Part shown: in pieces, positions 44,876 through 54,832 of the stretch
Layout of the letters: the number at the start of each line of letters is the position of its first letter
Position numbering within the stretch: the stretch's first letter is position 1
Source: Oscheius sp. JU75
Taxonomy: Eukaryota > Nematoda > Chromadorea > Rhabditida > Rhabditidae
NCBI GenBank assembly: GCA_037178855.1
Contig: JASJZC010000005.1
Location: 5,642,001 to 5,706,000, forward strand
Length of the DNA: 64,000 nucleotides
Direction: 5' to 3'
Made by a program: the position numbers and the translations under genes
Notes under the pieces: generated by a model
Databases searched by the model: none
Seen by the model: only the letters and a program-made list of their open reading frames with translations
Told to the model about the DNA's origin: nothing

Positions 44876-44990
44876 ATGCGTACACTGCTCGGGCTATCTA
44901 TCCTCGTTGGACTGTCCTCTGCCGGTACGGGTGCTGATCTGGGAAAGAAAGCTGTGGCTCTCGGAGTGACCTGAATCCCAGCGAATGTGT
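44876..44990 (+). pseudogene. Truncated 5' fragment of gene E
   Basis: It has the same ATG and signal peptide (MRTLLGLSILVGLSSA) as the left copy, and the sequence is identical up to CGAATGTGT. There the arm ends and unrelated DNA (TTTTCGTAATCT...) begins, so the donor and all later exons are lost. Promoter (TATATAATG) and start remain, so a short transcript is possible. Confidence 0.75.
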
Positions 44991-45071
44991 TTTTCGTAAT
45001 CTCCCCACCTAGCAAAGACCCGCATAAGAAAATAATGTTTTCTACCAGATTCATTGATCTTTCGAGACTGT

Positions 45072-45655
45072 TTACTCGGCCGACATGCCGCCTTTGAGTC
45101 CTCCGAAGGGCTGGTAGTCGTCGACGGTAAGGAGTGGCTTGACCGGAGGATCCGGTGGGGGAACTGTGCCCGGCTTTACCTCAAAGTACTTGGGTTTTCC
45201 GCCTGGCGGTCCGTTGAACGACTTGCCGCCGATCTCGCAGAGCTTCTTGACCGGTCCGTGCTTCCTCCAGAGATCAGGCTTCGACCTCAGCATCTTCCTG
45301 AAGGTCCTCTGTGCCTGGCCGTCCTTGTGCACCTGGTAGACGAGCTGATGGGTTTCGAAGCTGACTTCCTTGTAAGCAGTTTGGGGCTCACTTAGATCCG
45401 CCTTTTCGCTGCTCTTTATCTCGGCCTTGAATTTGTCTTGTCCGCCTTCTGGCCAGCTGTCCAAGAGTCGCGCAATCTCCTTCTCGTACCTCGCCTTCTG
45501 CTCTTCAGGATGAAGTCCTGGCGGTAGACTGGCACCGAACTTCTTAATTGCCAGCTGGCCACGATGTGACAGAGTTCCTTCTAAATTGGGAACTTGAGAG
45601 GGGAAGAGAAGTGGAGCCTACCGCCGACGGCTTCAGCAGAACTTCCTTGACCCAT
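45072..45655 (-). CDS. Predicted N-myristoylated conserved protein
   Basis: I do not recognise this family. Two exons around a 41-nt intron give 180 residues. The start MGQGSSAEAV fits the N-myristoylation consensus (Gly2, Ser6). The body is polar, with no signal peptide or membrane span: GTLSHRGQLAIKKFGASLPP, GLHPEEQKARYEKEIARLLD, then HQLVYQVHKDGQAQRTFRK, LCEIGGKSFNGPPGGKPKYF and a Pro-rich end (PGTVPPPDPPVKPLLTVDDY, FGGLKGGMSAE). A membrane-peripheral cytoplasmic protein is the inference. It begins 82 bp outside the right repeat arm. Confidence 0.7.
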
Positions 45656-46170
45656 GGTTCCTTGAAAGACGCTTCCGCTGACTGCAGTATTTGGAAGTTT
45701 GCAAAGTTTTTGTAAGAAAATCTTTGTTTGGAAAGCATCGCTATTCGAGAAAACGCAATTAAAAGAAAAGTAATTAGGAAGACAAAAAATTTGCAAACTT
45801 CTTCCAAACGGTTCGGAGGCTCATACAACTATTGGAACCTCATCACTGAGGGAGTCTACGCTATGTTTTGGTAGTCGACTACTGTCGTCTTCTACATTAG
45901 AGTAAGATCTTCTTTGAGAGTTTTTAGCTTCAATACATAGAGAGACCAAGGTTCTGTAAGCACTGATCTCTGCAATCAGCTTGATCAGGTGCTGGTTCAT
46001 TGGAACCAATATAACTTCAGAACTCCACAATCAGCTTGGCCATTCGCGGACTCTTAACCAGACACTGGTCCACTGAAATCACTGGATAGGTATTCAATGA
46101 TCCTGTTGTGCTGACTCTATCCTTATCTATCCTTGACCAACTCATGATAAGAATTCTTTATTAGATAGTC
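45656..46170. other. Non-coding spacer
   Basis: There are 515 bp with no supported gene. Minus-strand ORFs reading into it from 45655 lack a start in context. Confidence 0.45.
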
Positions 46171-46738
46171 TTACACAGTGAAGGGAAGAGTGGCGGTGGG
46201 AAAGACTGGGAATCCGGTCAACGGGGCGACGGTACTGCTACTGAAGCCGGGAAAGATTACCGGAGTTGTTGGGAATCCCGTGGCTCCAGTCACGGAAGTA
46301 GCAGAGACCGGAGCACCGCCCAGTCTGATGATTTGCTGGTTGACAGCCTCCAGTATACGCTCCAAAACGCTGAGTTGGAAGCGGATCAGCTGTTGAGTCT
46401 GAATGAACTCTTGAACTGGGGGGATGAGAACTTACAAGGGGGCTCTGACTATACTCGGTAAGCTGGTTCTGGAGTCTCTCGATGGTTGGGAGAAGGTTAC
46501 GAGCAATCTGTTCGAGGTGACGGAGTTCGGCCTCGTTTCGTCCTGGCATTGCAGAGACTCCCGAAAGTACGGTCGACTCATCACCGAATCCGGTAGTTAC
46601 TGGCTGGCCGGGTAAGACTGGAAGGGCGGTAGTCTCTCTTTCGAAAACTGGAAGCTGTCCCGGGATCTGTCTCTTGACAATACCACAGTGGACAGTCGAG
46701 GCGATGGCTAGGGTCAGGATGAGAAGAGCAGTAGTCAT
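46171..46738 (-). CDS. Gene F: small secreted helical protein
   Basis: Two exons around a 34-nt intron give 177 residues. Signal peptide: MTTALLILTLAIASTVHC. A Pro/Thr-rich stretch (PVFERETTALPVLPGQPVTT) precedes a helical core (ELRHLEQIARNLLPTIERLQ, then NQLTEY|IQEFIQTQQLIRF and LSVLERILEAVNQQIIRLG) and a Pro/Thr/Phe tail (TGFPVFPTATLPFTV). There is one Cys at the signal-peptide boundary. It resembles gene G in layout and in GFGDEST / VFGDKDT blocks. TATAAAA on the minus strand at 46771-46777 is only 33 bp before the ATG, implying an almost leaderless mRNA. Confidence 0.75.
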
Positions 46739-46770
46739 TGTCGAATGGTTGGGAAGCTGTCCTGAGCCTA

Positions 46771-46992
46771 TTTTATACCTGTACCAGTGTTTTCGACTCC
46801 TCCTCGTTTGTTTGACTGATGTCAGCCCTGAAAGGATCGGGAGCAAATATTGTGAATTGGATGATCGAGCTTTTGTGACTATCTAATCATTTCAAGTTTC
46901 CAGTCAAAACATTGCGTAATTTTTGTGAGGCTGTTCAAATGTTTAGGATAAACAGCTCGAAACACAAGTCTGGAGCAGGGGTTTATATATAA
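46771..46992. promoter_or_regulatory. Divergent TATA promoter pair for genes F and G
   Basis: A minus-strand TATAAAA at 46771-46777 serves gene F and a plus-strand TATATATAA at 46984-46992 serves gene G. Start codons are 292 bp apart. Confidence 0.65.
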
Positions 46993-47029
46993 GGACACAT
47001 TTTTGGGATTACTACAAGCTAAGCATTCA

Positions 47030-47548
47030 ATGTTATCCCTCAACTACACCCTTCTTGTCTTTCTCTCCCTTGCCATTTCTACAAATGCATTTTGGTGTGA
47101 GTCTCTCATTTTTTACGAAAGTTTTGAACTGCTTAGTCTTCGGAGACAAGGATACCACCACTGTATTGCCAATATTCGGAACCAATGGGTTCACAGATCC
47201 CACCTTGTCTGGAAGCTGGACGGGACAGGAACAAAAACTTGAAAATGTAGCCAAGGATCTCTCCCGAACCATCGAATTCCTCCAGAGACGTCTGTCCGGA
47301 CCCCTGAGCTTGATGGTATGATTTCCATTATTTTCTTTCTTAGCAAACGGATTCAGGCTGAACAAGCTATCCGCAACCAAATAGCCGTTCTTCAACAGAA
47401 CTTGAACACGATCAATATACTCATTAATGCCCACGATTCCTCCACTGTGACTCTTCCTACTGTTACTGAATCTACTGGACTACCCACTGTATTTACTTTT
47501 GGCAGCAGTACTGTCACTCCTTTTGTAGCTATGAATCTTCGAGTCTAA
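47030..47548 (+). CDS. Gene G: small secreted helical protein
   Basis: Three exons with 40- and 41-nt introns give 145 residues. Signal peptide: MLSLNYTLLVFLSLAISTNA. Then FGDKDTTTVLPIFGTNGFTD, a helical part (GQEQKLENVAKDLSRTIEFL, QRRLSGPLSLM|AEQAIRNQ, IAVLQQNLNTINILINA) and a Thr/Val/Phe tail (STVTLPTVTESTGLPTVFTF). No Cys. It is a likely distant paralogue of gene F, transcribed divergently. AATAAA lies at 47586-47591. Confidence 0.75.
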
Positions 47549-50353
47549 AATGACAAGGTTTTCGAACTGTAAAACAAGGTTTTGTAATAAAGTTTGTATC
47601 CGACCTCTATATCCAGAGACTATCTGGGAGGATGATGTGAGGAGTTAAAGTGAGTGGCCGGAACTTTTTTCGGCCATGAGGGCTGATTTGGGCGTTGTAG
47701 AGGAAAAACTTGCTGATTACGGAGGTGTACTTCTTCTTTGTTTTATCGTCGATTATCACCGAAATATAAAGTTGCTACTTCAGAACAAAAGTTATCATTT
47801 GCCGAGAAGCTTTCTCGGCAGTACTTGTCAGCCTTGTCTCGACAAGATAACAACAAGTCACGCACTTTTTGGCAAGTCAAGGCTAGTTCCAGAGAAAAGA
47901 ATGTTCAGTCGAAGTGGTAGCTTCTGATAGCATGCTGCTTCTTTATTTCTAAACAACTACTCGGAATAGAAGTCGAATGCATCCCGATTGCTTCAGAAAC
48001 GAATCTACGCTGGTTTAGAGCGTTCAGTAATCTTTCCCACAGTTTGCGCTGCCTAGACTACAATTTTGCACCCAAAATAACTCCCAGTTACTTTTATGGA
48101 ATGAGGTTATCTCGTTTCCACTGTGGAACAGTTTTACCTTGATATGGTACTTCGAAACTAAAGTTATGTAGCATCTCTGACTCAATAAGGCTCAGTCTTG
48201 CAGCTCAAATAAGTTTCAGAAACTGAAAGCCAGTGCAACCTCGGCTTGCTACGATTTGTCAAATCACTTGGATTTTAAATTTTACGAACTAGAAAAATGT
48301 TCGGCCACTCGCTTTTTTAAGAAGGTAGCTCGTGGATCATATTTCGGTCTCTAGAAGGAGAGTTGCCGATTACACAATAACAAGCTGTTTTTGCCAAAAA
48401 ATTACAAAAGTCTTCAATACCAGACATGACAAGTTGTCGTAACACTTCCTAACGAACACAGATTATTCGATATCGGACGATGGTAGAAGGAGGTGGAGAA
48501 GCACTAATCTCGTTTACGGACACCAAGGCGAAGACGGGAGCGACGGGCAAGGGAACTGGCAGCTAGAACATGATGGATCTGGTGGGACAGCTGAAAAAGG
48601 AGACGACGGGAGAGTCAAAGGAGGGCAAGAAATTTGAAAATGTACCAACCTCTCCATTCTTGGTAGGATACAAGCGAGAAGAAGAAGAAGGTCAAAGGAA
48701 AGTAGGGACTCATATCTATTCTGATAGCTCCTAACCAGTTTTTGCTGCTCTTCTTGTACTGATAGACTACTACAAGAAAATCCTACCCAACTAACCACCT
48801 CGTCAAAAGTCGAAATACTGTTAGGATCTACTACGATATTCTCTGAAACTGACCCCTACTGACCTGGGAAACACAAAGAACCTATAGATCAATGTCGGAA
48901 AGTGATGCGACTCTCGGCCGCCGAGGGCTGTTCTTCACGGGCACATTGTGTGCTTACAGAGCGGACTACGCCCAGTCCGGGAATTTCCTTGTGTCTTTTC
49001 CATCGTCTCACTCTTTCTCTGTGGCTAGTCTCTGCCTACTGGCGTTTTTTTTTGGTCGTCTAGCTAGCTAAAGGTAAAACCCTCAAAACACTTTCCCTTC
49101 TGGTCCACTCCAAGTCAAGCACTTGACTCTTCTTCTCCTGGCATAAACACTAGGCCACAGGGAGTGGAGAGTATCGTACTCTTGACTAAATCGTCTCCTT
49201 TATAAATTTTTGCTTAGATCAGCTGAAGTTAGTCTGTACTTGACAGCCTTCGAGGGATTCAAAGCATGAGGAACTGTACTCTGTAGTACTCCGTGTGCTT
49301 GACCTATAAGTTTGTTCTGTAGGACGAGATAACAGGACAGCTCCAACAACTCTGAGTTGTCTTTAGATCTGATGACACGCAGTAAAGATTAGGGTGAGTC
49401 GTGACGTGAATTACAGTATCCTCACTAAGTCACTGGATGTTGTTTCAGTAGCTCACTAGAGTCTATCTTGGTATGATCATTGTCCTGGTGAATCCCAAGA
49501 AGGATAAAGGGACGGTGACATTGCGGGTGTATGGGTGTCTCCGGACACGGATTTTGTTGTTGAGTCCCTGTCTACTTCGACGTCAAAAATAAATAGAAAA
49601 AATGTAAATAAGAAGAAGCGTTTCCTCAGTTTGCTTCATTATTCTCCTCATTTTTGACGTTAAAGAGAATGTTTCCGGGGTAGTTTTCGAGTTGATTAAA
49701 CATACTTAAAAGTCACAATGTCACCCTCTCTTTAAAAAAATGAAGAAGATTCCTGACTCACTGTATACTACGCAAAACTCCCGTTCGACTGGTTCTTGTT
49801 ACTAATCCCTCTTCGAGAAGTGTCTTGAGTAAGTTCCCATCCCACGCTTTCTTCCAACAAGAGTTCCGGTGACAGTATCAGTCACTGGTCGAGGGTAATG
49901 GCTCATGGTTGTCAGTTTGTTTCCTTAATCAGACGACTTGCCAAACTTGGCCATCTCTAACACAGTATTGTCTTCTTGGTATGTCTTCAATAGTTGGACT
50001 CTGTTACCAGTAAGCTTAGCCAGAAGAGAGAGAGAGTTGTGAGCCGTTCTGAGCACTAGCATTCAAACTCAAAGGTTCTACTTCACTGTGTCATCCCTAT
50101 GAGACATCTTTGTTGTCTCTCAAAACATCATGCTATCACAACAATTCTGCGCCAATCTCCCAGTGTTTACTTTCATCATCTTCCGACTGTCTGGTCCATG
50201 AATAAATTTCCCCCTTGCTCCTGTACCAGGTCATAGTATTCTTTTTTCTCAGCTTCCGTCTAACTGTCACATGCACGCTCTCACCCTCGTTTTGCCGTTC
50301 GCGCTGTTTGTCTCACTTCAGCCTCGCCCAGTCTCTCAGTTTTTTAGAACTCA
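47549..50353. other. Long non-coding stretch
   Basis: There are about 2.8 kb without a supported gene. Minus-strand ORF 48514-48798 has one donor/acceptor pair, but no join keeps a convincing protein. Seen here: a near-perfect 21-bp palindrome at 47800-47820 (TGCCGAGAAGC/TTTCTCGGCA), several ACAAGTCA/GGCAAGTCA strings (47852-47879, 48425) and a GA run near 50022. Confidence 0.45.
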
Positions 50354-51352
50354 ATGTCCTCAGAAGTTCTCGACTGTCTACCATCGTCGTCGACTTCCTG
50401 GGAAGATGAGAAGGTCGTCTCTAACAAGTTGGCCCTTGGGTAGGTTTCTGTCTTCACCAGGAATCGTACAATCTTTAGAGATGAGCTGCTGCGGAGGAAA
50501 ACAGGCAACCCGATTTCGGTGGCAGACGTCTACTACAGCAGTATGTCGACGGAGATGGAGCTGGAAGCCTGTTCTTTGGCCGCCTTCGGCATGGAGGTTG
50601 GTTTTCGAACTTCTCTCTCCCAATACTCACGTCTCGGATAATGGTCTCTCGAGTAGGGGCTCCGAGAGCTGATGTGTCATCCCGGGAGGAGTGAAGTGCG
50701 CCAAGGGATACTCTTCAAACAGATCACGTGAAACTTCTATTTCTGGAGGAAAAAAAATATTAGAACGGGAGGCTTTTGACTTGTTGACACGGAAATCATC
50801 TGCAGAACAGCCACTTGAGAGCTCTACTGGCAGGGAAGAGAAAGTTAAGCGGCAGAGACAAAGATGCCAGACGTTTTTGGTCCTCCAAACTCAAATTTTC
50901 AGATTAAGAGTCGTACAATATCAGCAAAATTATAAGGTTGAAAACGATAGATATGGCAGCAAACACAGGTACGGCTTGGAGCCTGCCTGCCTTTGATCTA
51001 CCAATTACTGCTGCGAGCACAAGGTGACCAAATCACTTGCTATTTTCTCAGAGGGTGGATCCTTTATTGAACCAACGAAAACTGAAACTTATTCGCGCAC
51101 AACTCCCAAATAGCGAGACAGTATTCCCTTACCATCCTTCCTTTTTAGTCCTTCAACACGGAACAAGAGATTGCCCAATATGTGAAGGAGTCTTTCGATC
51201 AGTTGTACGGAAAAGCCTGGCAATGCATCTGCGGGAAACATTTCGGCAGCTACGTGACCTTCCAGCCCGACTCTTTCATCTACTTTCGATTGGGAGCCAC
51301 TGCCTTTATGCTCTTCCGGGCGATCGAGGTCCCACTTTCTCAAGCCGAATAG
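50354..51352 (+). CDS. LC8-type dynein light chain with an N-terminal extension
   Basis: LC8 is a dimeric hub that binds dynein intermediate chain and many short motifs. Exons 50354-50439, 50461-50596 and 51149-51352 total 426 nt, giving 141 residues against 89 for typical LC8. The LC8 core is clear: VADVYYSSMSTEMELEACSL (helix 1), then NTEQEIAQYVKESFDQLYG, AWQCICGKHFGSYVTFQPDS and FIYFRLGATAFMLFRAIEV. The first 55 residues (MSSEVLDCLPSSSTSWEDEK...) are extra. Intron 1 is only 21 nt, and unspliced the frame hits TAG at once, so it must be removed. The second intron is 552 nt. An acceptor TTTTTAG lies six bases before the ATG. The 3' end is 45 bp from the coiled-coil gene. Confidence 0.8.
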
Positions 51353-51397
51353 ACGTGTATATGTAACATATTTATACATAAATGAATCTCAATTTTC

Positions 51398-52410
51398 TTA
51401 AAGTCTACCCGTCTCTACTCGCATGACTTTTCTTCTCCTTTCCCGTTCATCTTCGAGCGTATTGTTCTCCTTCTCTTTGAGCAGCAGACGTTGAAGGGCT
51501 TTGGCAGATCTTTCCAGTTTATAGTTCATCTCCAGCACGAGCTGGTCTCGAGTCAAAAGAGCCCGGATGTTTCTGATTCTCTGAAGTAAAACGAATTAGC
51601 AACAAGTCCTGCTATAAAACTTTCAAGTCAGGAGTTTGCCAAGGGAATTCTTAACAGCGCTATACAAAAAAAAATTAGAAAACAGGATGAGCCGAGCAAC
51701 TAGATTTTCAAGTTAGGATACTCATTATTTCCAGCAAATTTGACAGCAAGAGTGAAGTTGTAAGAATTGAGCTCAAATACCTGCTGTCTTTCGCTCTGAT
51801 TGACTAGTACCGCTGTTTTGGCCCCCTCTCCATGAATCTCTTTCAAATTGTCCGACTCGCTAACAAGAATAGCGAAGCGAGATGGTTCGGCATCTAGAAT
51901 GTTGAGATCCGGAGTCCTGACCAGTTCCTCGTGACAATCGACATCCTGATGAACTCCGAAAGACACTGAATTGAAACTTTACAAGGCGGCGAGTCCATCT
52001 TACTCAAGTACATGATATCGTAATCTGTCAAGCGACGAGTAGCTGGAACAAAGATCTCCGGTTCGAGCTTTTGGAGCGTTCCTGAAGAAGACGGTTGATT
52101 CTTTGGTAGTATTGGTAGTATTACCTATTTCTCTATTCTCTTGTTTGACCCCTCCGCCCTCATCACTCTGTTGGAACTTGACCATCCCACTATCCGGAGA
52201 TACTTTAGAATCGCAATCTGCAAATCCCTGAGTTGACGTGAGTTATACTGATTAGTAATTTGCAAGCTTGACTCGAGACAAGCCACTCCATCTTGCTCTA
52301 TCAGACTGGTACCAAAAGTCTCGTCCTGAACTATGAAGTGCCAAAGTTTATAGAAAAATCGAGTCACTCTCACCTTCGTTTGACTCATCCACGGTGTCAG
52401 GAACGGCCAT
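51398..52410 (-). CDS. Coiled-coil protein of unknown function
   Basis: I do not recognise this protein. It starts MAVPDTVDESNEG (52410). Middle exons read FADCDSKVSPDSGMVKFQQS, then IGTLQKLEPEIFVPATRRLT, DYDIMYLMSFGVHQDVDCHE, ELVRTPDLNILDAEPSRFAI and AKTAVLVNQSERQQ. The C-terminal exon is a basic coiled coil (TRDQLVLEMNYKLERSAKAL, RLLLKEKENNTLEDERERRR). Later junctions join in phase; the join between the first two exons near 52270-52380 is unresolved. There is no signal peptide or membrane span. The ordered middle plus helical tail suggests a scaffold or ciliary/centrosomal protein, which is a guess. Confidence 0.55.
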
Positions 52411-53377
52411 CACCCAAAAAGGACAAAGTTGGAGTGAGAGATGAGAAGGCTGTGAGGACTGGCGAGAGGAACACATAACTGTTTAGGAGAGAGACCATGG
52501 AAGAGTCATTGCTTATGGGATGCTTGCTTCGAACTAGTCAGAGAGGATGATTGAATTGATCAGGACAAATTACTGAAATGATCAGAACGAATCGTTGATA
52601 AGGTGACGAAGCGACAGTTTTGAAGTATGAATCGGTAAACATGCCTTTTGGAACTTAGTAGGATATGTAGTTGGTTCTTCTAGACTGACCCAATACAGAT
52701 CTGGACTACCCAAAACAGTTTTCTAGTACTGTTAAATGGTCAGGTCAACGGATACCGGACAGTTCTGCAGTGGGAGTCTCATACTCTCGTCCTCGAACAG
52801 TACTGGATAGGAAATGATGGAAAATGTTCAATATAACTCTGATGCAGCGTCTGAGTGAAACGATCAGATTTTGAGCTAAAAGGGAAAGTGACCAAGGGGA
52901 ACGAGACCAGGGCACTCCGAGAAACGTATGTTTTCGCGAAAGGGCGGCAAAAGGGCCTCTGCACTGTTTTCCTCACACCCACGAATGGATATCGATTTTG
53001 AGGCCATCCCCTCGGGCTTGATCATAGCTGTGAGCAGATACGCCGAAGCAGCTTTCAGACCGACGTGAGAAACAAAGTCACAATATATATATAGTTCAGT
53101 CCTCGAATGTTACGTACACCATCTAACAGGACAATGGTGTGTTAAATCGGTCTGCATGAGGAATCGTAGCGAACACTCTGGGACTCGATAGAACTGCTAT
53201 TAATTTTCAACTGAGCAATTTCGTCTCCTAATTACCAGAGTATAGTTTTGCTTCTAGTTTGCAGCAAAACTCCAAAAAAAGTTTTTGATGTTGCAACTTT
53301 TTACCACTTAAATAGAAAAGAACAAGTTAACCAAAGTGAGCAAAGTGCCCAAGGATCCAGTTCAAGCGTCTGCCACG
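52411..53377. other. Non-coding spacer
   Basis: There are 967 bp without a supported gene. It contains the upstream regions of the coiled-coil gene and of the small membrane protein that follows. TATATATATAG lies at about 53083-53093. Confidence 0.45.
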
Positions 53378-53686
53378 ATGTTGGATGGCTGTTCGATTTC
53401 GCCTGCTGGTCGTCGCACCTTCGCCGTGACTGCTGTGGTGATCGGAGCTCTGGCCGCTCTCGGCTACTTCTTCTACATCTACGGACCGGAAAAGGAGACG
53501 TTCCTCAATGGAACAGCTGAGCCGGCCCAGTACCCGAAGAAGAAGAAGAAGAAGTGCAAGACTCTCAATGGTTCGACCAGATCCTCGTCGTCGTCCGAAG
53601 TCCCTCCTCCCGTCAGCCAGTATTTGCCTGCTGTGCCTCCAGCTGCCGTCCCAGAATGTAGTGCACCGCCCCCGCAGAATCCCTAA
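53378..53686 (+). CDS. Small single-pass membrane protein with Lys- and Pro-rich tail
   Basis: I do not recognise this protein. A single exon gives 102 residues from ATG 53378. A short N-terminus (MLDGCSISPAGRRTF) leads into one membrane span (AVTAVVIGALAALGYFFYIY). A Lys run (YPKKKKKKCKTLNG), a Ser run and a Pro-rich end (VPPPVSQYLPAVPPAAVPEC, APPPQNP) follow. AATAAA at 53689-53694 begins two bases after the stop, so the 3' UTR must be extremely short. A GTG-initiated longer frame exists upstream but is not needed. Confidence 0.55.
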   Translation: MLDGCSISPAGRRTFAVTAVVIGALAALGYFFYIYGPEKETFLNGTAEPAQYPKKKKKKCKTLNGSTRSSSSSEVPPPVSQYLPAVPPAAVPECSAPPPQNP

Positions 53687-54436
53687 TCAATAAAGCATGG
53701 TGGCTTGTTTTGTTGCTGACAGACGAGGAAGAGGAACTAGCAGACTGACTGGACAGGGGACAGAAACTAGGGACTCTTTTTATGATCTTCTTGTCTTCTC
53801 TGATCGAGCTACCAATACCTTGCGAGCGTCTACCGAAGCTTCTGAAAGGAATAGAAATTGCTCTACTTGTCTTATCGGACTCTGTTGCCACTTGTTGTCT
53901 GATAGAACAATCTGTGGAAACGATCTGGAACTGACTCCCGAATTCTCGGAAAAAAAGTACTATTCGTTTTCAATAAGTGAAACTCTGGTCCGATGTGCCG
54001 GAGACAGCTGTCTGATAACTTTTTCGCCGAATATAGCCAATATCTCCGTCTTCTGCAGTCGAAGCAGAATCCTCTGTCTTTTTGTCTGAACATCTTTACA
54101 GGCCGAGCTATCAACTGGGAACTGACTAGAGAGTATTCAGGAAAAGTAGACTACTGCGCTTGACTCATCATACAATGTCTTCTTGACGAAGAAGGAGGGA
54201 TTTCCCACTGTCCACTGAAGGATACCAACTAGCTCTTTCCTCTGTCAAAACTCAATAAGAATTTCGACTATCTCCCAGTCTAATCCATTCAACGAATTAA
54301 TGTGCCGCTGGGTACGGTAGTATCCTTCTGAGCTAAGTCGTATTCTGCTATTTGCATTGATTGCAACTGTTGACAGTCTTTGAAGAAACACGTTTTGAAA
54401 CTTCTGTATATCTCTTTATTGAATTGGAAGCTTCAG
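53687..54436. other. Non-coding spacer
   Basis: There are 750 bp between tail-to-tail genes. The ORFs on both strands look like chance frames. Confidence 0.45.
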
Positions 54437-54832
54437 CTAGTCGAGATCGTTTGATTTGGTTAGTAGGAATGGATACCGGATAAGAGAAACAACCGTGAGA
54501 ATGATAATCGGCATCAGGAACAACGAACAAGACTACAGGCGATTCGGTACGTTTCTCAATATGTGTCCTGATGCAATCTGCTTTGCTCCATTAGTGAGAG
54601 AAGCTGCTTGTACTGTATACCCATTTTCTGAGATCTGATACGTACCAACCTGTTCGGCAGCTCCATTTCCTTCATTCTGGTCTTCCTGGCCAACATTCAC
54701 TGTCCTCTGTCCGACGGGAAGAGTCTTGTCGGGATTCTTCTGCTCTATGTCAGTTTCTTTATGTGTCGTGTGAGCAGATTTTTCCGTGATCTTCGCCTGT
54801 ACCGACATTTTGGTCTCTTCTTGGGTACTCAT
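54437..54832 (-). CDS. Predicted tail-anchored membrane protein
   Basis: I do not recognise this protein. Two exons (54650-54832 and 54437-54532) total 279 nt, giving 92 residues. The first is polar and Thr/Glu/Lys-rich (MSTQEETKMSVQAKITEKSA, VGQEDQNEGNGAAEQ). The second encodes a C-terminal hydrophobic segment (LFLMPIIILTVVSLI) and a short basic/polar end (RYPFLLTKSNDLD). A single hydrophobic segment near the C-terminus and no signal peptide is the layout of tail-anchored proteins. The alternative frame after the intron gives no sensible protein. Confidence 0.5.

Larger units (their letters stand above)
42101..44990. repeat. Right arm of the large inverted repeat
   Basis: The 2890 bp are the reverse complement of 35661-38549, with one extra G. 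It carries second copies of genes A, B and H and the first 115 bp of gene E. Its outer edge (44990) breaks gene E in exon 1, whereas the left arm continues into the rest of gene E, so this arm is the derived one by that criterion. Confidence 0.95.

Noticed and set aside
48514-48798. Minus-strand ORF with a possible 60-nt intron
   Set aside because: All three joining phases were tried by eye and none gave a coherent protein.
53336-53377. Upstream GTG-initiated extension of the small membrane protein
   Set aside because: Eukaryotic genes rarely start at GTG and the ATG at 53378 gives a complete signal-anchor protein.
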